Source: a virus. Taken from it: a stretch of 30,778 nucleotides of DNA. The stretch is from positions 1 to 30,778 of IMG/VR virus record IMGVR_UViG_3300010354_009325; one strand, written 5' to 3'. Each line of letters begins with the position of its first letter. Position 1 is the first letter of the stretch. The position numbers and the translations under genes were made by a program. Under the pieces are notes generated by a model. The model did no database searches. It saw nothing but the letters and a program-made list of their open reading frames with translations, and was not told where the DNA came from. Positions 15,485-21,783 of the stretch are shown piece after piece.

Positions 15485-16744
15485 TTAGGACATTACGCCT
15501 TTAAGCCGTTTCATCATATCTGCCATTACCGATTTCCGAATTGTCTCGATAATATAGATATTCCCGGAAATGACGCTTGCATCCTCTGGTTCTGGTTCCA
15601 GCTGCATTAACTCAGTAGTCATATTCTTAAGCCAGATAACAAAGGGTTCCTGTACCGCTGCATGCATAATGTTACTCACCTCATCATTCATACAGGTTAG
15701 ACCCTTTGCTTCCCCTGTAGTCATATTTGCCAGCTTTTGCTTCTGGTAGGCAGAAAAGTACTGGGAAGCTTTAATTTTAGCTGCATTAGCTTCCTGTACC
15801 TCTACGCTACTAAGCTGGGCTATTGCGGCCCTGATTACCAGCTTCTGGTCTGGTGTAGTCCAGAGCGCATATTCTAACCACTTCAAATCTGTACGCTGTA
15901 CCGCATTTCTGCCAGCAAGCCAGGCGTGCGCTTGCAGAACCCTAATTGCCTTACGCCAGGTTCTGGTAGATACATGCACGTTAGTTTTCTGGTCTGCCAG
16001 AGAAATAGCGAGTTTTCGGATAGCATCCTTTACTGCCTCAGGAATAGAAATATCCCTAACCGTTTTCTGTAATTGCCTAATTTCCTCAGGGGTTACGGTA
16101 GCGGTAATTTTGACGTTACGGGAATCGGATACGTTATCGAAAATAACGCTATTCCAGTCGTCTGTACCTGCCTCTAAAGGTTGCACTTCCAGCTTGTGAA
16201 AGAATCGGTCGTAAAAGGCTAATAACGAATCCTCGAATGGCCCTAAATCGGCAGATTTACCGCCCTTCTGGCCGCGCAATTCAGGCGGTAATTCGTTGCT
16301 GGCAATAGCCCCGAAAATGGCAGGGATTTTAACCCCTTGAAATTCACGCTCTGAGAGCACGCGCAATAGAGCCTGCAACGTAGGGTTATTTGATTTGAAA
16401 CCCTCATCTAAAAGGAAGGTGGTAGCAGTAGGCAGGAACCCGTTAACGTTACGGGTATAGGTACCGTTCTGCAACGCTACCACGTCAACCCCTCCCAGAA
16501 TATCGTCTGGCGTACTGGATTTAGCCAGGCCGACGCTGAAATGTGTACCGCCTGTAATGTACTCTGCCAGTGCCTCTACGATAGCCGTTTTAGCTTCCCC
16601 TCGCGGTCCCAGAAGTAGGACCAATTCCCCTGCTATCATCGATGCTAACATGCACTCGATAACCTCAGACCGCTGGCGAAAACGGGAATTCAGTTCTGCC
16701 GAAATTGTCTGTACGCGCTGGATTAGTGTGTTCTGCATTTTCAT
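15485..16744 (-). CDS. RavA/MoxR-type AAA+ ATPase
   Basis: 419 residues. AAA+ motifs: Walker A LLGPRGEAKT (44-53), then STPDDILGGVD (77-87), the MoxR insertion with GTYTRNVNGFLP, Walker B TFLLDEGFKSNN (109-120), LLRVLSEREF, sensor 1 GAIASNELP (145-153) and an arginine finger region LLAFYDRF (174-181). The pattern is closest to RavA, which works with the vWA protein ViaA. The C-terminal 200 residues carry a helical lid and a predicted helical tail. I start at the ATG at 16744, which follows GGACGAAAACG; a longer frame from 16801 would lack a ribosome site. The MoxR-vWA pair typically remodels or activates a substrate complex; the substrate here is unknown. Confidence 0.88.
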   Translation of the reverse strand: MKMQNTLIQRVQTISAELNSRFRQRSEVIECMLASMIAGELVLLLGPRGEAKTAIVEALAEYITGGTHFSVGLAKSSTPDDILGGVDVVALQNGTYTRNVNGFLPTATTFLLDEGFKSNNPTLQALLRVLSEREFQGVKIPAIFGAIASNELPPELRGQKGGKSADLGPFEDSLLAFYDRFFHKLEVQPLEAGTDDWNSVIFDNVSDSRNVKITATVTPEEIRQLQKTVRDISIPEAVKDAIRKLAISLADQKTNVHVSTRTWRKAIRVLQAHAWLAGRNAVQRTDLKWLEYALWTTPDQKLVIRAAIAQLSSVEVQEANAAKIKASQYFSAYQKQKLANMTTGEAKGLTCMNDEVSNIMHAAVQEPFVIWLKNMTTELMQLEPEPEDASVISGNIYIIETIRKSVMADMMKRLKGVMS

Positions 16745-16784
16745 CGTTTTCGTCCGTCTGTAATAGCAATAAAGCCAGTGTCGA

Positions 16785-17117
16785 TTATTCTGCAATTTCA
16801 ACGGTATCTGTATTGCACATAAATAGATTCAGGTTTTCGTCCATAAATTCGATTTCGTAGTAATGCTTCAGAGCCTGATACATTCTCAGGCTTACTTTGT
16901 ATGCAGGGAAACCAGGCGGCCACAACCCAACAATGCTGAGAAAGCCACCATCGATAACGATAGTAATACTATGGTTATCGCAGTAAATTTCGTTTGCTTC
17001 TGCGTCGATTTTCCAGTCTCTTTTAAGCAATGGCGACTGGTTCATATCACTTGAATAGCTATCGTAAATACCGATAAATAATTCTGCAATTCTCTCAAAA
17101 CTAATGGTCATGGTCAT
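16785..17117 (-). CDS. Unknown protein of the MoxR operon (110 aa)
   Basis: Not recognised. Begins MTMTISFERIAELFIGIYDSYS; mixed alpha/beta, acidic end, with the strand-turn pattern YCDNHSITIVIDGGFLSIVG in the middle. I start at the ATG at 17117, which follows ACAGACGAGGA, a variant of the module's shared leader word. It lies between the tRNA-like minihelix and the MoxR gene, 40 bases before MoxR. A role tied to the MoxR complex is plausible by position only. Confidence 0.65.
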   Translation of the reverse strand: MTMTISFERIAELFIGIYDSYSSDMNQSPLLKRDWKIDAEANEIYCDNHSITIVIDGGFLSIVGLWPPGFPAYKVSLRMYQALKHYYEIEFMDENLNLFMCNTDTVEIAE

Positions 17118-17148
17118 TCCTCGTCTGTAAATGCCTGATATTAGGCAA

Positions 17149-17189
17149 ACCACTTCTGGGAATCGAACCCAGAGAAAACCGTTAGTGGT
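17149..17189 (-). other. tRNA-like minihelix (T-arm plus acceptor-like stem)
   Basis: On the minus strand ACCACT (17189-17184) pairs with AGTGGT (17154-17149). TCTGGG (17173-17168) pairs with CCCAGA (17160-17155) around the loop TTCGATT (17167-17161), an exact match to the tRNA T-loop consensus TTCRANY. The two 6-bp stems stack to 12 bp, as in a tRNA acceptor/T-arm, with a 10-base one-sided bulge where the rest of a tRNA would be. There is no CCA end, D-arm or anticodon arm. It begins two bases after the stop of the 102-aa gene. Confidence 0.45.
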
Positions 17190-17191
17190 GG

Positions 17192-17500
17192 TTAGCAGTA
17201 GCTAGGGAATCGCGCCTTAATCATAACGATAGCGAGCTTATAGTTATCCAGTAGGTTCTGCATAACCTGCTTATCCAGTTCAGTCGTAGCGACGTAGCGC
17301 AAGTTATGCCCTGCGTAGCTAGCGAGTGTTTCCAGCGCATCTACAGCCCAGCATGCACACACTGCATGCACCTTAAGGTGCGCTCCCTTCTGCCCAGGCT
17401 TGAATTCACGCCGTTCGTGGTTCGCATCGAACGCTCTGCCAACCATGTTATAGATATCGACTGGCAGGAAGATTGATTCTCTTTTAGGGCACATGGTCAT
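17192..17500 (-). CDS. Unknown protein (102 aa), first gene of the MoxR operon
   Basis: Not recognised. Helical, with HAVCACWAVDALETLASYAG near the middle and two close cysteines (CACW); no signal peptide. It is the first gene after the promoter at 17552-17580 and the 8-bp leader hairpin at 17521. Two ATGs (17500 and 17494, ATGACCATG) follow the module motif CAGACGGACGACACC. Confidence 0.65.
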   Translation of the reverse strand: MTMCPKRESIFLPVDIYNMVGRAFDANHERREFKPGQKGAHLKVHAVCACWAVDALETLASYAGHNLRYVATTELDKQVMQNLLDNYKLAIVMIKARFPSYC

Positions 17501-17520
17501 GGTGTCGTCCGTCTGTTCTG

Positions 17521-17540
17521 GGTTAGCACCTTTGCTAACC
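17521..17540 (-). promoter_or_regulatory. Conserved leader hairpin GGTTAGCA/TGCTAACC
   Basis: Perfect 8-bp stem with a 4-base loop between the promoter at 17552 and the ATG at 17500. A near-copy is at 19749-19769, and both are followed on the minus strand by CAGAAC-type sequence. With the promoters they form a repeated regulatory cassette. Confidence 0.65.
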
Positions 17541-17551
17541 TTGTGAGCCTA

Positions 17552-17580
17552 TCTATACTCCCCAGCTTTACAGGTGTCAA
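17552..17580 (-). promoter_or_regulatory. Promoter for the MoxR operon
   Basis: -35 TTGACA in AGCTTGACACC (17575-17580), 17-bp spacer, -10 TATAGA (17552-17557). The upstream sequence (AAAGTGAATCATGCAGC) is nearly the same as that upstream of the promoter at 19781, so the pair is duplicated beyond the core boxes. A second TTGACA at 17619-17624 overlaps the stop of the 501-aa gene but has no matching -10. Confidence 0.8.
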
Positions 17581-17621
17581 GCTGCATGATTCACTTTTCT
17601 TCTAGCCGTATCACTTTTTTG

Positions 17622-19127
17622 TCAAGCTACCTGCCGGATAGCCTCTACCAGTGCCTTTACCGTAGAGGCTGCCCCTTCTGCCAGCTGCCGCTTGTGGCCT
17701 TCTGCCTCTACCACGCGGTACAGGTAGCCCAGCGTAGGGTCCGCTTCCAGTATCAGGCTAAGCCCGTCAACCTGTACCTCACTAGCCCCTTGCATGGTAG
17801 CCTTAGCAGCCTCTCGAATCATCTTATCTGAGAGCAGGGCAATCGGTACCAGGCTAGGCTTAGGTGGTTCGTAGGCTCCCAGAATTTCAAACTTTCGGAA
17901 AGCCTGTACCCCGTCTGCCTTTCTGCCGTCAAACGTGTGTCCCATTACCGCGCCTCTATAGTGCCTCACGTCCAGCCGTTCTGCCCAGGCACCTTCAATT
18001 TCGATACGGTCCCCTATTTCGAGCGCATTAAGCATTTTATTGATACGGCTCTCATTTATGTTACCGCGTTTCTTTACCGTAGGAATATCGGTATTATTTT
18101 CAGATTCGTAGGCTGCAATTTGCGCATCGATAATGGTACGCACTTCCAGAATACGGTTATTGAGTTCGTCTGTAGTCAAGCCCAGCATTTCGGAATACAG
18201 CTGGGCTTGCTGAATAATATCCGTCAATTCCGAAATGCGCTTATCATGCTGCCCCTTACGAGTCATTTCGGTTATTTTCTGCAATGCTTCGGCAATATCA
18301 CTAATACGGGACATTAAACCATCTTCTACCACCGTAGCAGCCGTTTCAAGCGTGCGCTCATCTTTTGGCATGGTAAGTAGCAGGAAATGGTTTCCCTTAA
18401 TTGTCTCGAATGCGCGCATTACCTTCTGGACGTAATTCCAGGGGCAATTATCCAGTCCCGTTCTGGGAGCAAACCAGAAACCACCTCTGGCAGAGAGTGA
18501 ATAGCAACCTGCCTTTTCAAACTGGAATTTCAGTATTTCCCTAAGGCGTACCACGTCGTAATGAGGCGCGGTAACGTAGGTATCGACCTCTGCCAGAATA
18601 TTCTGGGCAAAGGCAGAAAAGAAATCGTATTCCTCTGCCGTAAATTCAGACTGCATAGCCAGGCAGCGGTCACGATAATCAGTTACCGATTCGCCAGCTT
18701 TTGCGCGGTCTGGCGTAAATCGCCAGTGATAGGTATCGTTACTGGTATTGTAGGTAATGGTACCGATTTGCACCATTCTATTCTTTTCGGTATCGTCTGA
18801 GAGGTTCGCAGAATAGCTGTAGCTGGATAACTCTTTATCCTGCCCAGTATGCTTTACCTGTGCAGCGACAAATTCACGCTTACCGTTAGGGCCACGCAAA
18901 TAGATACGTTCGTTGACGTACATCAATAATGTACGAAAACGTGCGAGCCCAGAAGTAGCATCTGGCAGGGTAGCGGTATCCAGGCCGACATCCTTAAAGG
19001 CATTATGCAAATCCATAAAGGGTACCGCATCATGCGTCAGGTACCAGTTAATCGAGGCTCCGATGGTTTGTTCGTCTGTGAGGGCAACATTAGCCAGCTG
19101 GGAAATACGGGTATTATGCGTTTTCAT
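17622..19127 (-). CDS. Large coiled-coil protein of the MoxR-vWA module (501 aa)
   Basis: Not confidently recognised; it is reminiscent of uncharacterised phage proteins (DUF6744-like) seen beside MoxR/vWA pairs, from memory and untested. Residues 1-250 form a mixed domain with ARGGFWFAPR (213-222) and WNYVQKVMRAFE. Residues about 268-345 are a long coiled coil (ISDIAEALQKITEM, ISELTDIIQQAQLY, RILEVRTIIDAQ). The C-terminal 125 residues include a beta-rich segment (ALEIGDRIEIEGAWAERLDV). The start is preceded by ACGGACGGACGAATACC, the module motif. A substrate or adaptor of the MoxR-vWA machine fits the position and size; that is inference. Confidence 0.7.
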   Translation of the reverse strand: MKTHNTRISQLANVALTDEQTIGASINWYLTHDAVPFMDLHNAFKDVGLDTATLPDATSGLARFRTLLMYVNERIYLRGPNGKREFVAAQVKHTGQDKELSSYSYSANLSDDTEKNRMVQIGTITYNTSNDTYHWRFTPDRAKAGESVTDYRDRCLAMQSEFTAEEYDFFSAFAQNILAEVDTYVTAPHYDVVRLREILKFQFEKAGCYSLSARGGFWFAPRTGLDNCPWNYVQKVMRAFETIKGNHFLLLTMPKDERTLETAATVVEDGLMSRISDIAEALQKITEMTRKGQHDKRISELTDIIQQAQLYSEMLGLTTDELNNRILEVRTIIDAQIAAYESENNTDIPTVKKRGNINESRINKMLNALEIGDRIEIEGAWAERLDVRHYRGAVMGHTFDGRKADGVQAFRKFEILGAYEPPKPSLVPIALLSDKMIREAAKATMQGASEVQVDGLSLILEADPTLGYLYRVVEAEGHKRQLAEGAASTVKALVEAIRQVA

Positions 19128-19180
19128 GGTATTCGTCCGTCCGTTAGGGGTTAGGGCAAGGGCAAGGGGTAGAGTAAGGG

Positions 19181-19417
19181 TTACTGCATTGCGTCTGAGA
19201 GAGCGTTACACACTTCGGTAAAATCGTTGCTGGGCAAGCGGTACAGACCTTCCAGCAATTCCCAGCTAATCCAGTGGTCGGGCTGGAACGTGCCTACAGG
19301 GTTTCCGATTTCACCAGTGTATTCTTTACAGTCGATATAAACGGTAGCGAAGGTTCTGGTTTCCCCTGTAAGGGTAATGGTAAGACCTGCCGCTTGAATG
19401 GTGGTATCGTTTCGCAT
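19181..19417 (-). CDS. Small unknown protein (78 aa)
   Basis: Not recognised. Beta-rich N-terminus (TIQAAGLTITLTGETRTFATVYIDCKEY), helical C-terminus. The ATG follows CTGAGAGTACAGA, which also precedes the 91-aa gene upstream. It lies between the 91-aa and 501-aa genes in the operon from the promoter at 19781. The 53-base gap after its stop is C-rich on the coding strand (CCCTTGCCCTAACCCC) and precedes the 501-aa gene. Confidence 0.6.
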   Translation of the reverse strand: MRNDTTIQAAGLTITLTGETRTFATVYIDCKEYTGEIGNPVGTFQPDHWISWELLEGLYRLPSNDFTEVCNALSDAMQ

Positions 19418-19429
19418 TCTGTACTCTCA

Positions 19430-19457
19430 GGTTAGGGGTTAGCGGTTAGGGGTTAGC
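19430..19457. repeat. 14-bp tandem repeat GGTTAGGGGTTAGC, two copies
   Basis: Two perfect copies (19430-19443, 19444-19457) and a partial third (GGTTACG). The array overlaps the TAA stop of the 91-aa gene and the leader of the 78-aa gene. Similar TTAGGGG words occur at 19143-19157. Confidence 0.8.
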
Positions 19458-19728
19458 GGTTACGCTCTGCAAGCCGTGCTTTCATTTTCAGGTGTCGGGT
19501 AGTGTTTGCCTGTTCCAGTGATTCACGCTTTGCGTGTGCATCACGAAGGGTATTCTTCACCATATGCAGGGTTCTAACGACGTTCATCATTTCCTGAGCT
19601 ATTTCGGTATCGTGATAGAACAGTTCGGTACATTCCCGTTCCATCTGCGTCGCCATTGCTACCAGGTCTGCGATCCGCTCGGCAGGGGTCTTATATGTTT
19701 CAGCAGGCAGGTTGTGATTGATAATCAT
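19453..19728 (-). CDS. Small helical unknown protein (91 aa)
   Basis: Not recognised. Starts MIINHNLPAETYKTPAERIADL; strongly helical, with likely coiled coil (EIAQEMMNVVRTLHMVKNTLRDAH) and a basic tail (MKARLAERNR). I start at the ATG at 19728 after GAGAGTACAGACC; a frame from 19809 would start inside the promoter. It is the first gene of the operon that ends with the 501-aa protein. Confidence 0.6.
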   Translation of the reverse strand: MIINHNLPAETYKTPAERIADLVAMATQMERECTELFYHDTEIAQEMMNVVRTLHMVKNTLRDAHAKRESLEQANTTRHLKMKARLAERNR

Positions 19729-19748
19729 GGTCTGTACTCTCAGGTTCT

Positions 19749-19769
19749 GGTTAGCACCGTTTGCCAACC
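19749..19769 (-). promoter_or_regulatory. Conserved leader hairpin GGTTGGCA/TGCTAACC
   Basis: Copy of the 17521 hairpin with one base change in one arm. On the minus-strand RNA the change turns an A-U pair into G-U, so the stem survives, which supports an RNA function on that strand. Confidence 0.6.
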
Positions 19770-19780
19770 TTGTGATGACA

Positions 19781-19809
19781 GTAGTAAAGCATACCGTTAC
19801 AGGTGTCAA
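19781..19809 (-). promoter_or_regulatory. Promoter for the coiled-coil protein operon
   Basis: -35 TTGACA in AGCTTGACACCTGTAA (19804-19809), 17-bp spacer, -10 TACTAC (19781-19786, weak). The -35 flank matches the promoter at 17552 over about 25 bases (AAAGTG, ATCATG, AGCTTGACACCTGTAA). Confidence 0.65.
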
Positions 19810-20054
19810 GCTTCATGATGCACTTTTTTTGCAGGTCATGTTCTTTTTTTGATTCGCTAGCAATATCACTACTTTAGCGACGTGGTAGCGAAGTGGTCAC
19901 ACCTTGTAAGCTATACATGCACGCGCGCGCGTGTAGGCTTGTGTCACGTCCAGAACAGAAAAGAGCAAGGCATAACTTGACAGACGGTGTAGGCTATGGC
20001 TAGCTGGGCACTGTCACCAGTGGTGACGTTCCCTAACCGTTCCCCTGGCACCGT
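19810..20054. promoter_or_regulatory. Divergent control region between the minus and plus blocks
   Basis: No gene. It holds the -35 flank of the minus-strand promoter, T-runs at 19824-19848, the alternating palindrome ACGCGCGCGCGT (19921-19932), a plus-strand TTGACA (19977-19982) without a good -10, and the inverted repeat GTCACCA-G-TGGTGAC (20013-20027). The last is a good operator candidate in front of the plus-strand block. Confidence 0.55.
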
Positions 20055-20543
20055 ATGTTATCGACCCTGCTACTAACCATGCGTCTAGCTGTAGCCCTAG
20101 CCCCTCACGATAGGGTAGCAGACGCACCTCTATTAGCTGCCGTCTGCGAACGGTACGCTACCCCGTTAGTTCCTGCCTCTATGCTCTGTGCCGTTGCCTA
20201 TGTAGAGAGCAAGGGTAACGCTAGGGCAGTCAACGCAGGCGGTCATTGCGGGGCATGGCAACAACATCCTAGATGGTCTGGCATGTTTGGCGATGATTGC
20301 TATCTGGACGATGGTAGCCGAGTATGCCGTCAACCTGGTGGCTTAGGGGTAACGTGCGAGGAATTAACCGACGTTACCCTGGCTGGCAGGGTAGCAGCTA
20401 GACACCTGCATTACTTAGCATCTAACCCCCGCAATCGGTCTGTACTCTGCCGTTATTCAGGCTCTACGGGAGCAAGGTGTCAAGCGTACACTAACGCAGT
20501 TCGCAGAATGGAAACCCGTCTAAATGGTGGTATTTATGATTAA
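20055..20543 (+). CDS. Exported lytic transglycosylase-like enzyme
   Basis: 162 residues. The segment AVAYVESKGNARAVNAGGHCGAWQ (46-69) matches the SLT/goose-lysozyme core: catalytic Glu (E51) in ES, then G-x-x-G-x-x-Q, so cleavage of peptidoglycan glycan strands is likely. The N-terminus (LLLTMRLAVALA) is a weak signal or signal-anchor. Eight cysteines (31, 45, 65, 82, 91, 101, 132, 142) suggest disulfides outside the cytoplasm. It could be a secreted endolysin or a virion-associated hydrolase; a separate endolysin candidate lies at 23058. No clear ribosome site precedes the ATG at 20055, and the ATG at 20079 is an alternative. It is the first gene of the plus-strand block. Confidence 0.72.
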   Translation: MLSTLLLTMRLAVALAPHDRVADAPLLAAVCERYATPLVPASMLCAVAYVESKGNARAVNAGGHCGAWQQHPRWSGMFGDDCYLDDGSRVCRQPGGLGVTCEELTDVTLAGRVAARHLHYLASNPRNRSVLCRYSGSTGARCQAYTNAVRRMETRLNGGIYD

Positions 20544-20838
20544 AGAATATAGCTGGATAAATCAATTACAGGACGTATGGCAGGTAAGAGCCAATAACTA
20601 CAGATTTGAAATTCGGGGAATTTACCACCAAAGTAATGACTGGAAAGAAAAAAACCACTTTATGGCTAAAATGAAAGGTGGCAGAGGTGGTAGAATAATG
20701 GCTAAGGCTACCGGTAAAACACCAGGTGAGGCAATCGATAATCTTCTGAAATGCAACGTAGGTGCTACGGATATTACCGTAGGCGATATTATGGGTATTA
20801 ATGAAAAACAGGGCGAATGGTGGCATTTAGGGTATTAA
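20536..20838 (+). CDS. Unknown protein A, first of two tandem paralogues (100 aa)
   Basis: Not recognised. Starts MIKEYSWINQ after GGTGG and a 5-base spacer; an ATG at 20524 is part of that leader. The C-terminal half carries the shared signature GEAIDNLLKCNVGATDITVGDIMGI, also present in the next gene. The start overlaps the end of the transglycosylase gene by eight bases. Basic, Gly-rich middle (KMKGGRGGRIMAKATGK). Confidence 0.65.
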   Translation: MIKEYSWINQLQDVWQVRANNYRFEIRGIYHQSNDWKEKNHFMAKMKGGRGGRIMAKATGKTPGEAIDNLLKCNVGATDITVGDIMGINEKQGEWWHLGY

Positions 20839-20866
20839 TGAAAAACAGGATAAATGGTGGTATTTA
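20793..20866 (+). repeat. 37-bp tandem duplication spanning a gene end and the next start
   Basis: Copies at 20793-20829 and 20830-20866 begin GGGTATTAATGAAAAACAGG and share AATGGTGG(C/T)ATTTA at their ends. Copy 1 is the coding end of paralogue A. Copy 2 supplies the ribosome site GGTGG and the first base of the ATG of paralogue B. Confidence 0.85.
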
Positions 20867-21159
20867 TGATTAAAGATTGGAGAATGATACTGGAAGATTA
20901 TGGATTTTCCAGAATCGATAATGTCCCTAATATGCACAATGTTACTGCTATGGGTTGCGGTAATATCCGAATCGATATGATTAGTTCTGTATTCTTTACT
21001 GCCAGAATAAAGGTGGGTCTTATCTGTAATGGCGATGTTCTGGCAGGCTCTCAAGGCACTACAGAAAATGAGGCATTTAGTAACCTTCTGAAATGCACCG
21101 TCTGTAATGGTGGTGCTACCATTGCCGATATTATCGGTATTAGAACAGAGAAACCGTAA
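20866..21159 (+). CDS. Unknown protein B, second tandem paralogue (97 aa)
   Basis: Not recognised. Starts MIKDWRMILE after the same leader (TAAATGGTGGTATTT) as its neighbour, exactly 330 bases further on. The C-terminal signature ENEAFSNLLKCTVCNGGATIADIIGI aligns with the same place in paralogue A, while the first halves have diverged strongly. A tandem gene duplication followed by rapid change of the N-terminal half is the simplest reading. Confidence 0.65.
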   Translation: MIKDWRMILEDYGFSRIDNVPNMHNVTAMGCGNIRIDMISSVFFTARIKVGLICNGDVLAGSQGTTENEAFSNLLKCTVCNGGATIADIIGIRTEKP

Positions 21160-21188
21160 CCCCGTAACTATTACTAATCAGGTGGATA

Positions 21189-21602
21189 ATGGATAAGCCA
21201 AACCCAGTAATCATGGAAATAGGTTGTGTTTCTTACGGTCGATACAACCTGCATTTGACGCAGATAGTAACCCCTGCATATCGACTGGATAAATACCTAC
21301 AGAAATCAAATCCTAACTGCCCTATTCTTATTCAGGGCACTACAGAGTTTTCATTATCTGGGAATTTTATCACTCCCGAAATATGGGAGTACAATAACGA
21401 TGTTATCGCGCATACTCAGTTATTGAGAAATGGCGGTCATTTCGAGGAAATCAGGCATATTCCGAGAAATACATGGTATAACCTGATTATCGATTATATC
21501 GAATTCCAGCCATATCACGATGATAATGTCGGAATCGTACCCGATTTAATTTCCGACCGTATCGCAATCCTGCATAAACTGTTCTCTCAATTAGGGGTAT
21601 AG
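21189..21602 (+). CDS. Unknown protein (137 aa)
   Basis: Not recognised. Beta-rich, with no signal peptide or motif I know; contains CPILIQGTTEFSLSG and YNLIIDYIEFQPY. Preceded by GGTGG three bases before the ATG, the same ribosome-site form as the two paralogues. It is followed after two bases by a 58-aa gene. Confidence 0.65.
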   Translation: MDKPNPVIMEIGCVSYGRYNLHLTQIVTPAYRLDKYLQKSNPNCPILIQGTTEFSLSGNFITPEIWEYNNDVIAHTQLLRNGGHFEEIRHIPRNTWYNLIIDYIEFQPYHDDNVGIVPDLISDRIAILHKLFSQLGV

Positions 21603-21604
21603 TC

Positions 21605-21781
21605 ATGGACGATAAAGAATTCTTCGAGAAATGCCAGGAAGCCGTAAATAGCAGAAACCCTGCTGTAGCTGCCGCTCTGGATTATATCGAAACCGTTATG
21701 CGAAATAGTGATAACTATCAGACGCCAGAAAAGCTTATCGAAGCTATCAATACCATCTACGATATTCTCAGCCGGAAATAG
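21605..21781 (+). CDS. Small acidic helical protein (58 aa)
   Basis: Short frame fitting exactly between its neighbours: ATG at 21605 after GGGG, TAG at 21779-21781. It reads MDDKEFFEKCQEAVNSRN, then a helix AALDYIETVMRN and IEAINTIYDILSRK. It is probably a two- or three-helix bundle; function unknown. Confidence 0.6.
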   Translation: MDDKEFFEKCQEAVNSRNPAVAAALDYIETVMRNSDNYQTPEKLIEAINTIYDILSRK

Positions 21782-21783
21782 CC

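Noticed and set aside
13654-16744. Cobalt chelatase (CobS/CobT) for cobalamin synthesis
   Set aside because: The folds match MoxR and vWA in general, but no CobN-type subunit or other cobalamin gene is present.
17149-17189. Complete tRNA gene
   Set aside because: Only an acceptor-like stem and a T-arm can be drawn; there is no D-arm, anticodon arm or CCA end.
17619-17624. Extra TTGACA on the minus strand
   Set aside because: It overlaps the stop of the 501-aa gene and no -10 stands at a usual distance; the nearby promoter at 17552 explains expression.
17937-18317. 126-codon plus-strand frame opposite the 501-aa gene
   Set aside because: Antisense shadow; no promoter or ribosome site, and coding-type sequence is on the other strand.
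19977-19982. Plus-strand TTGACA as promoter for the plus-strand block
   Set aside because: At 16-18 bases there is no acceptable -10, so it is kept only as a note in the divergent region.
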